Notes: generated by a model from the sequence alone, not told the origin. DNA of 64,000 bases from CAVPDE01 sp963702565 (GCA_963702565.1 CAVPDE010000024.1:62001-126000); one strand, 5' to 3'; positions 26,658-35,404 are shown, numbered from the stretch's first letter. Program-made: numbers and translations.

Positions 26658-27398
26658 TTAGATTCCCCAGCCGCCGGATATGGGGATGGCCGTGGCCGTG
26701 ATAAAGGAAGCATCGTCGGAAGCAAGGAAGGCGATGACCCTCGCCACCTCTTCCGGTTCAGCCATCCGGCCGAGAGGGGTCTCTTGAATGATCGCATCCT
26801 TGAATTTCTGCGCCATGAAGGTTTCAATGGTGGGAGTGCGGATCAAACCGGGCAGGACAGCGTTGACCGTGACTCCGTCCGCTCCCGCTTCGCGGGCAAT
26901 AGATTTGGTGAAACCGATCAATCCGGCCTTGGCCGTGGAATAGGCCACTTCCCCTTTTCCGCCGATAAGACCGTAAATCGAACTGACGTTGATGATCCTG
27001 CCCCATTTCCTCGATCGCATGGAGGGGAGGACAAACTGAATGAGAAGCAGCGGCACGGTGAGGTGAATTCCCAGCACCGCTTCGAATCCGGCTTTATCAA
27101 CCTTGCTTGTTGCTCCCGGCCGGTCAAAGCCCGCGTTATTGACAAGGATGTCGATGCTGAAGCCTGAGCAGTGTGTTTCAAGTTCCCGGCGCAGAGTGTC
27201 CATGTCGGTGAGGTCTACGGTTACAGGCACGACCTTTCGGCCAGCTTTCCCGATCTTTTCACACACCCCATGAAGCGTTGCTGAATTCTTGTCCAACAGG
27301 ACGAGATCCGCTCCATGCGAAGCGAAGACCTCGGCGCACGCGCGGCCTATCCCCTGGCCGGCTCCGGTGATCAATGCCGTGCGCCCCTTCAGGTTCAT
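26658..27398 (-). CDS. Short-chain dehydrogenase/reductase, 3-oxoacyl reductase-like
   Basis: 246 residues from the ATG at 27398 (AGAGG 6 nt upstream). The longer open frame to 27506 reads through a word-repeat and is rejected. Classical SDR motifs are present: TGAGQGIG for NAD(P) binding (about 10-17), NNAG, the catalytic Ser in NVSSIYG, YSTAK (Tyr-x3-Lys), and PGLIRTP. The family reduces or oxidises hydroxy/keto groups, as in FabG or 3-hydroxybutyryl dehydrogenases. The true substrate is unknown. It lies between two word-repeats, as though carried as a separate unit. Confidence 0.88.
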   Translation of the reverse strand: MNLKGRTALITGAGQGIGRACAEVFASHGADLVLLDKNSATLHGVCEKIGKAGRKVVPVTVDLTDMDTLRRELETHCSGFSIDILVNNAGFDRPGATSKVDKAGFEAVLGIHLTVPLLLIQFVLPSMRSRKWGRIINVSSIYGLIGGKGEVAYSTAKAGLIGFTKSIAREAGADGVTVNAVLPGLIRTPTIETFMAQKFKDAIIQETPLGRMAEPEEVARVIAFLASDDASFITATAIPISGGWGI

Positions 27399-27432
27399 CA
27401 CATTCCTCTTTGGAATCCTACGGCAAAATTTC

Positions 27433-27533
27433 TCTCCAACTCGCGCAGAAGTTGGAGGTTGGAGGATAGAGGTCGGAGGCAGAAACGGTTTTGCCTCAAA
27501 CGTCAAGCGAAGCGCTCCTCCAGCCTCAAACAG
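27433..27533. repeat. Word-hairpin repeat, TTGGAGG family
   Basis: The left arm contains AGTTGGAGGTTGGAGGATAG and GGTCGGAGGC (27450-27480). The right arm has TTGCCTCAAACGTC, then CTCCTCCAGCCTCAAAC (27491-27531). The words resemble those at 26562-26657, so the SDR gene is flanked by related elements. It lies downstream of merR and could terminate the translation operon. Confidence 0.6.
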
Positions 27534-27567
27534 CAGGCTAGATCTTGGTTGGGGCCAATGGCCTGCT

Positions 27568-27891
27568 CTAGGACAAGGTCTTGAGGATCTCCTGCAAATC
27601 CGTCTTCACTTCTTCAATCAGGCCGGCGTCTGCGATTCCTGTTTTTTCTTTCCGCTGCTTCAGCCTCTGCCGCGCGCCCTCGATGGTCAGCTTCTCTTCA
27701 TAGAGCAGTCTCTTGATTTCCAGGATCAGTTCGAGATCCCTTTTCTGGTAGGTGCGCTGGTTCGTGTCCGCGCGGACAGGGCGGATCTGAGGAAACTCGC
27801 TTTCCCAGTATCTCAGCACATAGGGTTCGACGCCGATGATCCTGCTGACTTCGCCTATCCTGAAAAACTTCTTTTCTTCAGGGATTTGCAT
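27568..27891 (-). CDS. MerR-family transcription regulator at the end of the pheST operon
   Basis: 107 residues with the N-terminal MerR HTH: FFRIGEVSRIIGVEPYVLRY followed by WESEF, then a helical C-terminal half (LEIKRLLYEEKLTIEGARQR). There is no metal-binding Cys pair. Its place 8 bp after pheT is conserved in Deltaproteobacteria, where ihfA often stands between them; ihfA is absent here. The function of this conserved MerR protein is unknown to me. Confidence 0.88.
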   Translation of the reverse strand: MQIPEEKKFFRIGEVSRIIGVEPYVLRYWESEFPQIRPVRADTNQRTYQKRDLELILEIKRLLYEEKLTIEGARQRLKQRKEKTGIADAGLIEEVKTDLQEILKTLS

Positions 27892-27898
27892 CGTCTGG

Positions 27899-30313
27899 CT
27901 ACACCTCCCTCAGCCTGGCGCCTGTTTCTTTTCCGATTCTCTCCACAATGGTTTCGTGAAGCTTGTTGATGTCTTTGCCGTCCAGGGTGCTTTCTCGGGA
28001 TCGATAGCAGATCCTGAAGGCCAGGGCTTTTTCCGAGGGACCGATCTTGCCTCCCTCGAACAGATCAAAGAGAGCGACAGACTCCACCAGTTCCTTTCCC
28101 TCGAGAAGGATGATCGCCTGGATTCTTTCGCACTCCACGCTTTTCTTCGCAACAAGGGAGAGATCCCGGTACACGGCGGGGAATTTCGCAAGAGGTTCGA
28201 AGGTCCTGTCTCCTGACACCTTCTCGATCAGGACCGTGCCGTCGATTTCGAAAGCAAAGACCCTTGGCGCATCCACATCAAAGCGCTTGAGCACTTCAGG
28301 GGCAAGCTCGCCTACCGTGCCGAGCCGCTGATCGGCGAGACGGATCAGGGATGCCGCCTCCTTCAAATACCACGGGGGGATGTCGCCTCTCTCGAAAACA
28401 AGGGTTCTCGATCCCAGGGCTTTCAAAAGCGCTTCCACAACGCCTTTCGCATCATAGAAATCCGCGGCTCTTTCCTCCCTGTACCAGTCCTTGGGATTAG
28501 CCGACCCCATGACCACACCCGAGAGCGCAAGCCTTTCCCGGGGAAGTTCCTCGGTCCCCTGCCGGATGAAGATCCTCCCCCACTCGAAAAGCTTGAGGTC
28601 CTTCTCCCCGTAGGAAAGATTGGTCTTCACCGCCGAAAGAAGCCCGGGCATCAGGGATGTCCTCATGACCGACTGGTCCACAGTGAGAGGATTGAGCAGG
28701 GGGACAAAGCATCGCAAGGCGCTATCCTTCTCGGCGCCGAGGAAGTCGGCCGATTCAGGAGCGATGAAGCTGAAAGAGATCACCTCGCTGAACCCGAGAC
28801 CGACCATGATTTCTCTGACCCGATCCCCTGTGGTCACTTCCGGAGCCTCTTTTTCATCCGAGGGCCGGATCGGAGGATTGGTGACCGCAATGTTGTCATA
28901 CCCTTCCATGCGAGCCACTTCTTCCATGAGATCCCAGTCGCGGGTGAGGTCCACCCGGCAACAAGGCACCTTGACCCGGAGGACGTTCTCTCCCAAGGGG
29001 TGAACTTCCAACTCAAGGGCCTGGAGATAACTCCCCATGGTCTCCCGAGAGAGCCCCGTTCCCAGGAAGCGATTCGTTTTGTCGACTCTCAGATCGATCT
29101 CCCGCGGCCTGCGAGGGGCAGGGTAATTGTCGATGATCCCCTGTATGACCTCGCCTCCGGCAAGTTCCGAAATGAGCATCATGGCCCGCCGCAGGGCCGG
29201 CACAGCCCCGTCGATGTCCACGCCCCTTTCGAAACGGTACGAGGCCTCGGTCGAAAGGCCCAGGCGCTTGGAGCTCCTTCGGATGGTGATGGGATCGAAA
29301 AAGGCGCTTTCAATCAGGACATTCTTCGATTCGGAAAAAATCTCGGAGTTGAGCCCGCCCATAACCCCGGCCAGGGCAACCGGCCTTTGCCCGTCACAGA
29401 TCATCAGGTTGTCCTTGTTCATGGTGTGGGTCTTGCCGTCCAGGGTCGTGAAGACCTCCCCTTCCCCGGCTTTCCGCACCACGATGCGGTTCTCCTTGAG
29501 GCGGTCATAGTCAAAGGCGTGCAGAGGCTGTCCCATTTCCAGGAGAACGTAGTTGGTCACATCCACCACGTTGCTGATGCCCCGGATCCCTGAAACATGA
29601 AGCCGGTATCTCAGCCAAAACGGGGAAGGCTTGAGTTCAAACCCGCAGACCATGCCGGCCGCATACCTGGGGCAGCCTTCAGGGTCTTCAAGCGTCACGC
29701 TGGTCAGGGTTTCAATGCGGCGGTCACTATCCCTGAAGCGAATCTCCGGCTTACGGAGTTTTCCTTTGGTGAGCGCTGCAATCTCCCGGGCAATGCCGAT
29801 GACGCAGGCACAATCAGGACGGTTGGGCGTGAGGCCGATTTCCAGGGCCAAATCCTCCAGGGCCAACGCCTGAGACACAGGGGTGCCGGGCGAAAGGGAT
29901 TCGGGAAGGACCATGACGCCTGAGTGATCTTCCGTCAACCCCATCTCGTCTTCCGCCAGAAGCATGCCGACGGAGGCCTCACCGCGAATGCGGCTTTCCT
30001 TCACCTCCACCCCTCCCGGCAGTTTTGTCCCGGGCAAAGCCATGGGGGTCATCATCCCTACCCGCAGGTTCGGGGCTCCGCATACCACCTGCACGGCGCC
30101 GCGGCCTGCTTCAACGTCGCAGAGCCACAGAGTGTCCGCCTTGGGATGGGCTCTCACGGAAAGAACTCTTGCCGCGACCACCTCCTCAAGCGACCGACCC
30201 AGAGGCTCCTTGGCCTCCACCTCCAGACCGGACATGGTCAGGAGATCGGCCAGGTCATCGACTGACAGCGAAATGTTCACATAGTCTTTGAGCCAGTTGA
30301 GACTTACACGCAT
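27899..30313 (-). CDS. pheT: Phenylalanyl-tRNA synthetase beta subunit
   Basis: 804 residues, full length. The N-terminal EMAP-like tRNA-binding domain (about 40-150) has VRAHPKADTLWLCDVEAG. The B3/B4 editing domain follows around 200-370, with HAFDYDRL. B5 covers roughly 400-475 and the synthetase-like core 480-680. The C-terminal anticodon-binding FDX-ACB domain ends the protein (FAKFPAVYRDLSLV). With PheS it forms the alpha2-beta2 enzyme that charges tRNA-Phe; the editing domain removes mischarged Tyr. It is separated from pheS by a word-repeat of about 100 bp. Confidence 0.95.
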   Translation of the reverse strand: MRVSLNWLKDYVNISLSVDDLADLLTMSGLEVEAKEPLGRSLEEVVAARVLSVRAHPKADTLWLCDVEAGRGAVQVVCGAPNLRVGMMTPMALPGTKLPGGVEVKESRIRGEASVGMLLAEDEMGLTEDHSGVMVLPESLSPGTPVSQALALEDLALEIGLTPNRPDCACVIGIAREIAALTKGKLRKPEIRFRDSDRRIETLTSVTLEDPEGCPRYAAGMVCGFELKPSPFWLRYRLHVSGIRGISNVVDVTNYVLLEMGQPLHAFDYDRLKENRIVVRKAGEGEVFTTLDGKTHTMNKDNLMICDGQRPVALAGVMGGLNSEIFSESKNVLIESAFFDPITIRRSSKRLGLSTEASYRFERGVDIDGAVPALRRAMMLISELAGGEVIQGIIDNYPAPRRPREIDLRVDKTNRFLGTGLSRETMGSYLQALELEVHPLGENVLRVKVPCCRVDLTRDWDLMEEVARMEGYDNIAVTNPPIRPSDEKEAPEVTTGDRVREIMVGLGFSEVISFSFIAPESADFLGAEKDSALRCFVPLLNPLTVDQSVMRTSLMPGLLSAVKTNLSYGEKDLKLFEWGRIFIRQGTEELPRERLALSGVVMGSANPKDWYREERAADFYDAKGVVEALLKALGSRTLVFERGDIPPWYLKEAASLIRLADQRLGTVGELAPEVLKRFDVDAPRVFAFEIDGTVLIEKVSGDRTFEPLAKFPAVYRDLSLVAKKSVECERIQAIILLEGKELVESVALFDLFEGGKIGPSEKALAFRICYRSRESTLDGKDINKLHETIVERIGKETGARLREV

Positions 30314-30341
30314 GAGAGATCCCGGTTCGCTTCGCTCAATT

Positions 30342-30438
30342 TTTGGAGAATTGGAGTGTTGGAGAATTGGAGTGTTGGATTTCTTTTTTTTGAGTCTTCC
30401 CCATTACTCCAATACTCCACTACTCCATCACTCCATTC
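30342..30438. repeat. Word-hairpin repeat, TTGGAGTG family, between pheS and pheT
   Basis: The left arm repeats TTGGAGAATTGGAGTG twice (30343-30379). A T-rich loop (TTTCTTTTTTTTGAG) follows. The right arm reads ACTCCAATACTCCACTACTC with further CTCCAT words (30405-30436). The arms pair well. It fills the whole pheS-pheT gap and, in the minus transcript, would form a hairpin before the pheT start, possibly modulating the subunit ratio. Confidence 0.65.
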
Positions 30439-30439
30439 T

Positions 30440-31447
30440 TTAAAATTGTCTCAGGAACCGCACGTCGTTCCTGTAGAAAAGCTGAATGTCGTCGATTCCG
30501 TACTTGAGCATGGCCACCCGCTCGATTCCCATGCCGAAGGCAAACCCAGAGTAGATTTCCGGGTCATAGTGCACAAAGCGGTACACCTCCGGGTCCACCA
30601 TGCCCGAACCCAGAATCTCCAGCCAGCCGGTGTTCTTGCACGTCCGGCACCCTTTGCCCCTGCAGATCACGCAGCGGATGTCCACTTCGGCGCTCGGCTC
30701 GGTGAAGGGAAAGAAGCTCGGCCTGAAACGAAGCGAGGTGTCCCGGCCGAACATCTGGTGGACAAAGGTCGTCAGCGTCCCCTTCAGATCCCCCAGGGTC
30801 ACGCCTTTGTCCACGAGCAGGCCTTCGACCTGGTGAAACATGGGGGTGTGAGAAACGTCGGAGTCTCTTCGATAGACCTTGCCCGGGGCGATGATGCTGA
30901 CGGGGGGCGCCTGCTTTTCCATCGTCCTCACCTGCATGGGTGAGGTGTGCGTTCTCAAAACCACATTTTCGGAAACGTAAAAGGTGTCCTGCATGTCCCT
31001 AGCCGGATGATCGCGCGGGATATTGAGCGCCTCGAAGTTGTAGTAGTCCAGCTCCACGTTGGGCCCCTTGACCACCCGAAAACCCATTTTGCCGAAGATC
31101 TGACAGATCTCCTTCATCACCTGAGTAATGGGATGGAGGTGGCCTCTGGCAGGTTCCCGGCCGGGCAAGGTAACATCCAGAGGGGAGACATCCTCTTCCT
31201 TTTTCGAAAGGAGCCGCTCACGAGCCTCTTCAAAACGTTCTGCCAGTCCGGTTTTGAGGCGGTTCAGCCGCTGGCCGGCTTCAGGTCTTTCTGCAGGGGA
31301 GAGATCACCCAACTCTTTCATCAGGGACGTGAGCACCCCTTTTTTCCCAAGGTAAGCGATCCGAAACTTCTCCAGCCCGGAAAGGTCCTTGACCTCCCCG
31401 AGCTCCTGAAGCGCCTTTTTCTCAATGTCGAGAACTTGATCCCTCAT
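30440..31447 (-). CDS. pheS: Phenylalanyl-tRNA synthetase alpha subunit
   Basis: 335 residues, the normal PheS length. An N-terminal coiled coil (about 1-90) is followed by the class II catalytic core. Motif 2 is near VYRRDSDVSHTPMFHQVEG and motif 3 is GFAFGMGIERVAML. It binds ATP and phenylalanine. It follows rplT by 89 bp, within the conserved infC-rpmI-rplT-pheST order. Confidence 0.95.
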   Translation of the reverse strand: MRDQVLDIEKKALQELGEVKDLSGLEKFRIAYLGKKGVLTSLMKELGDLSPAERPEAGQRLNRLKTGLAERFEEARERLLSKKEEDVSPLDVTLPGREPARGHLHPITQVMKEICQIFGKMGFRVVKGPNVELDYYNFEALNIPRDHPARDMQDTFYVSENVVLRTHTSPMQVRTMEKQAPPVSIIAPGKVYRRDSDVSHTPMFHQVEGLLVDKGVTLGDLKGTLTTFVHQMFGRDTSLRFRPSFFPFTEPSAEVDIRCVICRGKGCRTCKNTGWLEILGSGMVDPEVYRFVHYDPEIYSGFAFGMGIERVAMLKYGIDDIQLFYRNDVRFLRQF

Positions 31448-31536
31448 TCGAAAAGGATCTCACCTTCCAATCAACAGAGTCTTGAAGTCCATGGATTCGA
31501 TAATCCCACAGCCGAGGCCTTCGATTTGTGAAGTTC

Positions 31537-31881
31537 TCACTTCACCATGGTGGCCACGCGTGCAAAACCCGTCGGGTCATGCACCGCCATTTCCGCAAGC
31601 ACTTTTCTGTCCAGGTCAATGCCCGCCTTCTGCAGGCCGCCCATGAAGGCGCTGTAAGAGAGACCGTGCTCCCGGGCCGCCGCATTGATGCGCACGATCC
31701 AAAGTTTTCGAAAGTCTCTTTTTCTCAGCTTTCGATCCCTGTAGGCAAAGGCCTTTGCCCGGTTCAGGGTGATGAAAGCCGTCTTAAAGAGCTTGCTGTG
31801 CCCCCCGCGGAAACCTTTGGCGGCTTTCAGCACCTTGTTTCGCCGGTGCCTGGCATTGACTCCTCTTTTTACCCTAGGCAT
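31537..31881 (-). CDS. rplT: 50S ribosomal protein L20
   Basis: 114 residues, basic, with the L20 signature MPRVKRGVNARHRRNKVLKA at the N terminus and KLRKRDFRKLWIVRINAA in the middle. It binds 23S rRNA early in 50S assembly. In several bacteria it also represses the infC-rpmI-rplT operon by binding leader RNA. Here the upstream rpmI leader contains a hairpin next to its ribosome-binding site. Confidence 0.95.
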   Translation of the reverse strand: MPRVKRGVNARHRRNKVLKAAKGFRGGHSKLFKTAFITLNRAKAFAYRDRKLRKRDFRKLWIVRINAAAREHGLSYSAFMGGLQKAGIDLDRKVLAEMAVHDPTGFARVATMVK

Positions 31882-31965
31882 GATTCAACCTCGCTTTCAA
31901 AAAAAATCGCTTTCCCGCTCAGGGATTCCCTGGCCGGAAATCGTCCTTATTCTCTTCAGCCCCTC

Positions 31966-32163
31966 TTACAGATAGGGAATGAGTCTGCTCACGCTCTTCA
32001 CGTTCGCAGAATTGAGCACCCCTGATTTCCTGATGCTTCTTTTTCTTTTGGTGGTTTTTTTGGTCAGAATGTGGTTGCCGAAGGCTTTGCTCCTGATGAT
32101 TTTTCCTGACCCGGTTTTTTTAAAGCGCTTTGCGGCTCCGCGCTTGGTCTTAATTTTTGGCAT
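31966..32163 (-). CDS. rpmI: 50S ribosomal protein L35
   Basis: 65 residues from the ATG at 32163 (MPKIKTKRGAAKRFKKTG), the standard L35 start; the frame open to 32208 is leader RNA. It is strongly basic, with the usual HILTKKTTKRKR segment. It lies 84 bp upstream of rplT and 233 bp downstream of infC. Confidence 0.95.
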   Translation of the reverse strand: MPKIKTKRGAAKRFKKTGSGKIIRSKAFGNHILTKKTTKRKRSIRKSGVLNSANVKSVSRLIPYL

Positions 32164-32180
32164 GTCTTTCCTCCCTCTCA

Positions 32181-32201
32181 CGCATCCCTCGATCGGATGC
32201 G
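32181..32201 (-). promoter_or_regulatory. Hairpin just before the rpmI ribosome-binding site
   Basis: In the minus transcript, CGCATCC and GGATGCG (7 bp) enclose GATCGAG, followed by GAGAGGGAGGAAAGAC and the rpmI ATG. The 233-bp infC-rpmI spacer is GC-rich and has further foldable stretches (GCCGGCGCCCGGCGCC). This is where L20 autoregulation would act if present; that is inference. Confidence 0.45.
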
Positions 32202-32396
32202 CACCCATTGAATTATTCTGCCATCGGCGCCGGGCGCCGGCGGATTAAAGGCATTAGTATTCCTCCCCCGCCTCCAAGGGAAAGCCGGGGTTCAAAAATC
32301 GCGTTTCCAGTAGGGGAAATTTGAGTGGTCTTATGCCGGCACTCTCGGTTCACCGCATGATCGCAAAGGCGGTTACCAGAGGATTCGGCCCAATGA

Positions 32397-32912
32397 CTAC
32401 TTCGGGACCAGGACCATCGTGAGACGCCACCCCTCTTTAGTCGGCGGCTGCTCCACAGTGCCCTGCTCGACCACATCCTGACTGATCCGACCCAACAGCG
32501 CCACGCCGGCGTCCATGTAAGCCATTTCCCGCCCCTTGAAGAGCACAGTCACCTTCACCTTGTCCTTTTTCTCAAGGAACTTCTTGATGTTCCTGATTTT
32601 GAAATCAAGATCGTGCTCATCCGTGTGCGGCCTAACCCGCACCTCTTTCAACTGGAGCGTCTTACTCTTCTTTTTTCCCTCCTGGAGCTTTTTGCTCGTC
32701 TGGTACTTGTACTTCCCATAGTCCATAATTTTGCAGACAGGGGGGTCGGAATTGGGGGCTACCTCCACAAGATCCAATCCTTCTTGAATCGCCTTGTCCA
32801 TAGCCTCCTGGGTCGGCAGAATTCCCAGTTGCTGTCCATCCGCACCGATCAGGCGGACGGCCCTGGCATGGATCCTCTCATTGACATTGACCTCATCGGT
32901 TTTCTTAACTAT
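32397..32912 (-). CDS. infC: Translation initiation factor IF-3, AUA start codon
   Basis: 171 residues. N-terminal domain: VNVNERIHARAVRLIGADGQ. The linker and C-terminal domain include KIMDYGKYKYQ, KEVRVRPHTDEHDL and KVTVLFKGREM. IF-3 binds the 30S subunit and rejects non-canonical start codons. I place the start at ATA (32910-32912) because a perfect AAGGAGG (32920-32926) lies 7 nt upstream, and no ATG, GTG or TTG fits. The 14-residue upstream extension reads back through that Shine-Dalgarno. AUA would match the rare AUU/AUC/AUA starts used for infC autocontrol. The thrS stop overlaps the leader (32917-32919), so the two are coupled. Confidence 0.88.
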   Translation of the reverse strand: MVKKTDEVNVNERIHARAVRLIGADGQQLGILPTQEAMDKAIQEGLDLVEVAPNSDPPVCKIMDYGKYKYQTSKKLQEGKKKSKTLQLKEVRVRPHTDEHDLDFKIRNIKKFLEKKDKVKVTVLFKGREMAYMDAGVALLGRISQDVVEQGTVEQPPTKEGWRLTMVLVPK

Positions 32913-32916
32913 AACC

Positions 32917-34830
32917 CTACCTCCTTTGTTTGCAATCCTCGTTGATCCTCTCAATCAGCTCCACCGGTTTCATGAGGGGCAGGTTTTCTCCGCTTCGCAA
33001 CCTCGGCGTGATGCCCTCCATCTCCGATTCCCGGTCGCCGACAATCAGCATGTACGGGATTTTCTGGAGCTGGGCCTCTCTGATCTTCAGACTCAACTTT
33101 TCATTGCGGAAATCCCCTTCCGCTCTGATTCCCGCTTCTTTGAGCAGAGACAGGACCTTCTCTCCGTGGGCAATGTTCCTGTCTGTGACGGTGAGGATGC
33201 TGGCCTGCACCGGGGCCAGCCACACCGGAAACGCACCGGCGTAATGCTCGATGAGGACCCCGATGAACCGCTCCAGCGCCCCCAGGATGACCCTGTGAAT
33301 CATGGCCGGCCGGCGTCTCTGCCCGTCCTTATCCACAAAAAAGAGATTGAACCGCTCCGGCAGGGTGAAATCACACTGAATCGTGGCACACTGCCATTTC
33401 CTGTCCAGGGCGTCTCTCAGCTTGACATCAATCTTGGGCCCGTAAAAAGCGCCGTCCCCTTCGTTGATCTGATAGGGCATCCCCGTGTCTTCCATCGCAT
33501 GGATGAGCGCCCGCGTCGCCCGATCCCAGTCTTCCTCCGAGCCGATCGATTTCTCTGGTCTGGTGCTGATTTCCAGGTCATAGTTGAACTTGAAAATGCC
33601 CATCATGTCTCTGACGAAATCCAGGACCCCTTTGATCTCCCCGTCCAACTGCTCCGGCGTGCACAGGATGTGGGCATCGTCCTGAGTGAATTCTCTGACG
33701 CGCAGAAGCCCGTGAAGCACTCCGGATCTTTCATGACGGTGGACCAACCCCAGTTCAAAATATCTCTTGGGCAGATCCCTGTAACTCCGGATCGTGGAGT
33801 TGTAAATCAGCATGTGAGAAAGACAATTCATCGGCTTGATGCCGTAGGATTGCTCGTCGATCTCCGTGAAGTACATGTTTTCGCGGTAGTTGTCGAAATG
33901 GCCTGACTTCTTCCACAATTCCGTTTTCAGGATCTCCGGTCCCTTGACCAGTTCATAACCCCGCTTGAAGTGCTCCTTGATTTCAAATTCTTCGAGAATG
34001 TGACGCAGCATCCCGCCCTTCGGATGCCACACGATCATTCCCGCACCGATCTCTTCATGAGTGCTGAACAGCCCGAGCTGACTTCCTAGGCGCACGTGAT
34101 CCCTTTTTTTCGCCTCCGCCAGCTTTGTGAGATAATCCTTGAGCGCTTTCTTGTCGGCAAAAGCCACTCCGTAGATGCGGCTCAACATCGGCCTTTTTTC
34201 GTCCCCGCGCCAATAGGCGCCCGCGACTTTCGTGAGATGAAAGGCCTTGATTTTGCCTGTGGAGGGGATGTGAGGCCCCCGGCAGAGATCGGTGAAGGTG
34301 CCGTTTGTGTAAAGCGACACCTTGTCCACGCCGAGATCGCGGATAAGTTCGACCTTGTACTGTTCTCCCTGCTTGTTGAAGAAATCAAGGGCTTCTTGTG
34401 CGCTCAACTCTTTCCGCTCAAAGGGGAGGTTGGCCTTGACGATTTCATCCATCCGCTCCCGGATCTTGGCCAGATCTTCATCCCGAAAAGGCCGTTCATA
34501 GTCGAAATCATAGTAGAAACCGTTTTCGATGGCCGGACCGATGGTCACCTTGACGCCTGGAAAAAGATCTTTCACGGCCATGGCCATAACGTGGGAAGTG
34601 CTATGCCGCAAGATTTCCAGCCCCTCGGGGGAATCCACATCAATGGGTTCGAGTTCCGTCTTCTCCTCCAGAGACGAATAGAGGTCCCGGTTCTCGCCGT
34701 TCACCTTGACCGCCAAGACCCTGTCCAGGCCTTTTGCCTCCAGAAGCTTCAACGCCTCAAGGGCTTTAAGCTCCTCGGCTTTAATCTCCTTGAACGGTCG
34801 TCCCTTCAAATTGACACTAAAATTTTTCAT
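32917..34830 (-). CDS. thrS: Threonyl-tRNA synthetase
   Basis: 637 residues from the ATG at 34830. The N-terminal TGS domain (about 1-60) is followed by the editing domain with HSTSHVMAMAV. The class II core has the zinc ligands (Cys in MNCLSHML, His in VHRHERSG) and the catalytic motif LRVREFTQDDAHI. A C-terminal anticodon-binding domain closes it (LTVTDRNIAHGEKVLSLLKE). It charges tRNA-Thr and removes Ser-tRNA-Thr. A TTG start at 34863 is possible but less usual. It opens the translation operon; a hairpin-bearing leader lies upstream. Confidence 0.95.
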   Translation of the reverse strand: MKNFSVNLKGRPFKEIKAEELKALEALKLLEAKGLDRVLAVKVNGENRDLYSSLEEKTELEPIDVDSPEGLEILRHSTSHVMAMAVKDLFPGVKVTIGPAIENGFYYDFDYERPFRDEDLAKIRERMDEIVKANLPFERKELSAQEALDFFNKQGEQYKVELIRDLGVDKVSLYTNGTFTDLCRGPHIPSTGKIKAFHLTKVAGAYWRGDEKRPMLSRIYGVAFADKKALKDYLTKLAEAKKRDHVRLGSQLGLFSTHEEIGAGMIVWHPKGGMLRHILEEFEIKEHFKRGYELVKGPEILKTELWKKSGHFDNYRENMYFTEIDEQSYGIKPMNCLSHMLIYNSTIRSYRDLPKRYFELGLVHRHERSGVLHGLLRVREFTQDDAHILCTPEQLDGEIKGVLDFVRDMMGIFKFNYDLEISTRPEKSIGSEEDWDRATRALIHAMEDTGMPYQINEGDGAFYGPKIDVKLRDALDRKWQCATIQCDFTLPERFNLFFVDKDGQRRRPAMIHRVILGALERFIGVLIEHYAGAFPVWLAPVQASILTVTDRNIAHGEKVLSLLKEAGIRAEGDFRNEKLSLKIREAQLQKIPYMLIVGDRESEMEGITPRLRSGENLPLMKPVELIERINEDCKQRR

Positions 34831-34980
34831 GCCCTGCACATTCAAAGAAAATAAGGCATCCAAAGTAAAACTTTACCCAGATGCCTCATTCCATCTCGCC
34901 TAAATTTTGGAAAGACAAATGATTTTCACTAACCCTGAGACACCCACGACAAAAAGCGATCCTTTTGCCTGCGTAATTCT

Positions 34981-35061
34981 CAACAGGGAACGGTGGGGCC
35001 CCTGTTGGAGTCTGACTTTTAATGTTTCGAATTTTATTATGTATTTTGACCATGATGTCAA
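34981..35061 (-). promoter_or_regulatory. Candidate thrS promoter and leader hairpin
   Basis: On the minus strand TTGACA (35056-35061) has AATAAA 17 bp downstream (35033-35038), a plausible promoter. The leader then folds into CAACAGGG (35000-35007 side) pairing perfectly with CCCTGTTG (34981-34988), an 8-bp stem with an 11-nt loop. No U run follows on this strand, so it is a leader structure rather than a terminator. The rest of the 574-bp thrS-lipoprotein spacer (34831-35404) holds no gene I can support. Confidence 0.45.
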
Positions 35062-35219
35062 CAAAATTCTGTGCTGCGGACACTTCCTCGTCCCTGTGCC
35101 TTGAACCTTCAAGGAAAAACTTTCCAGTAAGGGGTTTGGGAGACGCGACTCAAGGCCTTGCTCTGTCGAAGTCTCCTTCGCACTGCGCTTGAAGGGGGAA
35201 AAATTTTTTTGTTTTTTTC

Positions 35220-35248
35220 TTGAAATACGAAGGACGAGTGGTTATAAA
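35220..35248 (+). promoter_or_regulatory. Strong sigma-70 promoter for the small lipoprotein gene
   Basis: TTGAAA (35220-35225) and TATAAA (35243-35248) are exactly 17 bp apart, preceded by an AT-rich tract (AAATTTTTTTGTTTTTTTC). Transcription would begin near 35255, leaving a 5' leader of about 150 nt before the lipoprotein start. Confidence 0.7.
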
Positions 35249-35404
35249 GATACTGTGCTGGTAATTGAAATCCTTCATCTTTCCGTAAGAGAATTTTATA
35301 TCAAGGAAACAGGGGCTCATTACAGAGACAGTTTCATATCCAATATAGAGTGATCTTTTTGGTTGTATTTCAAACATTTAATTAAACGAAGGAGGATTTG
35401 AGTC

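Noticed and set aside
27399..27506. N-terminal extension of the SDR protein
   Set aside because: It translates a word-repeat (PPTSILQPPTS); the SDR fold and a Shine-Dalgarno support the ATG at 27398.
34907..35104. Possible 65-residue gene upstream of thrS
   Set aside because: No Shine-Dalgarno, no family, and it overlaps the likely thrS promoter and leader hairpin.
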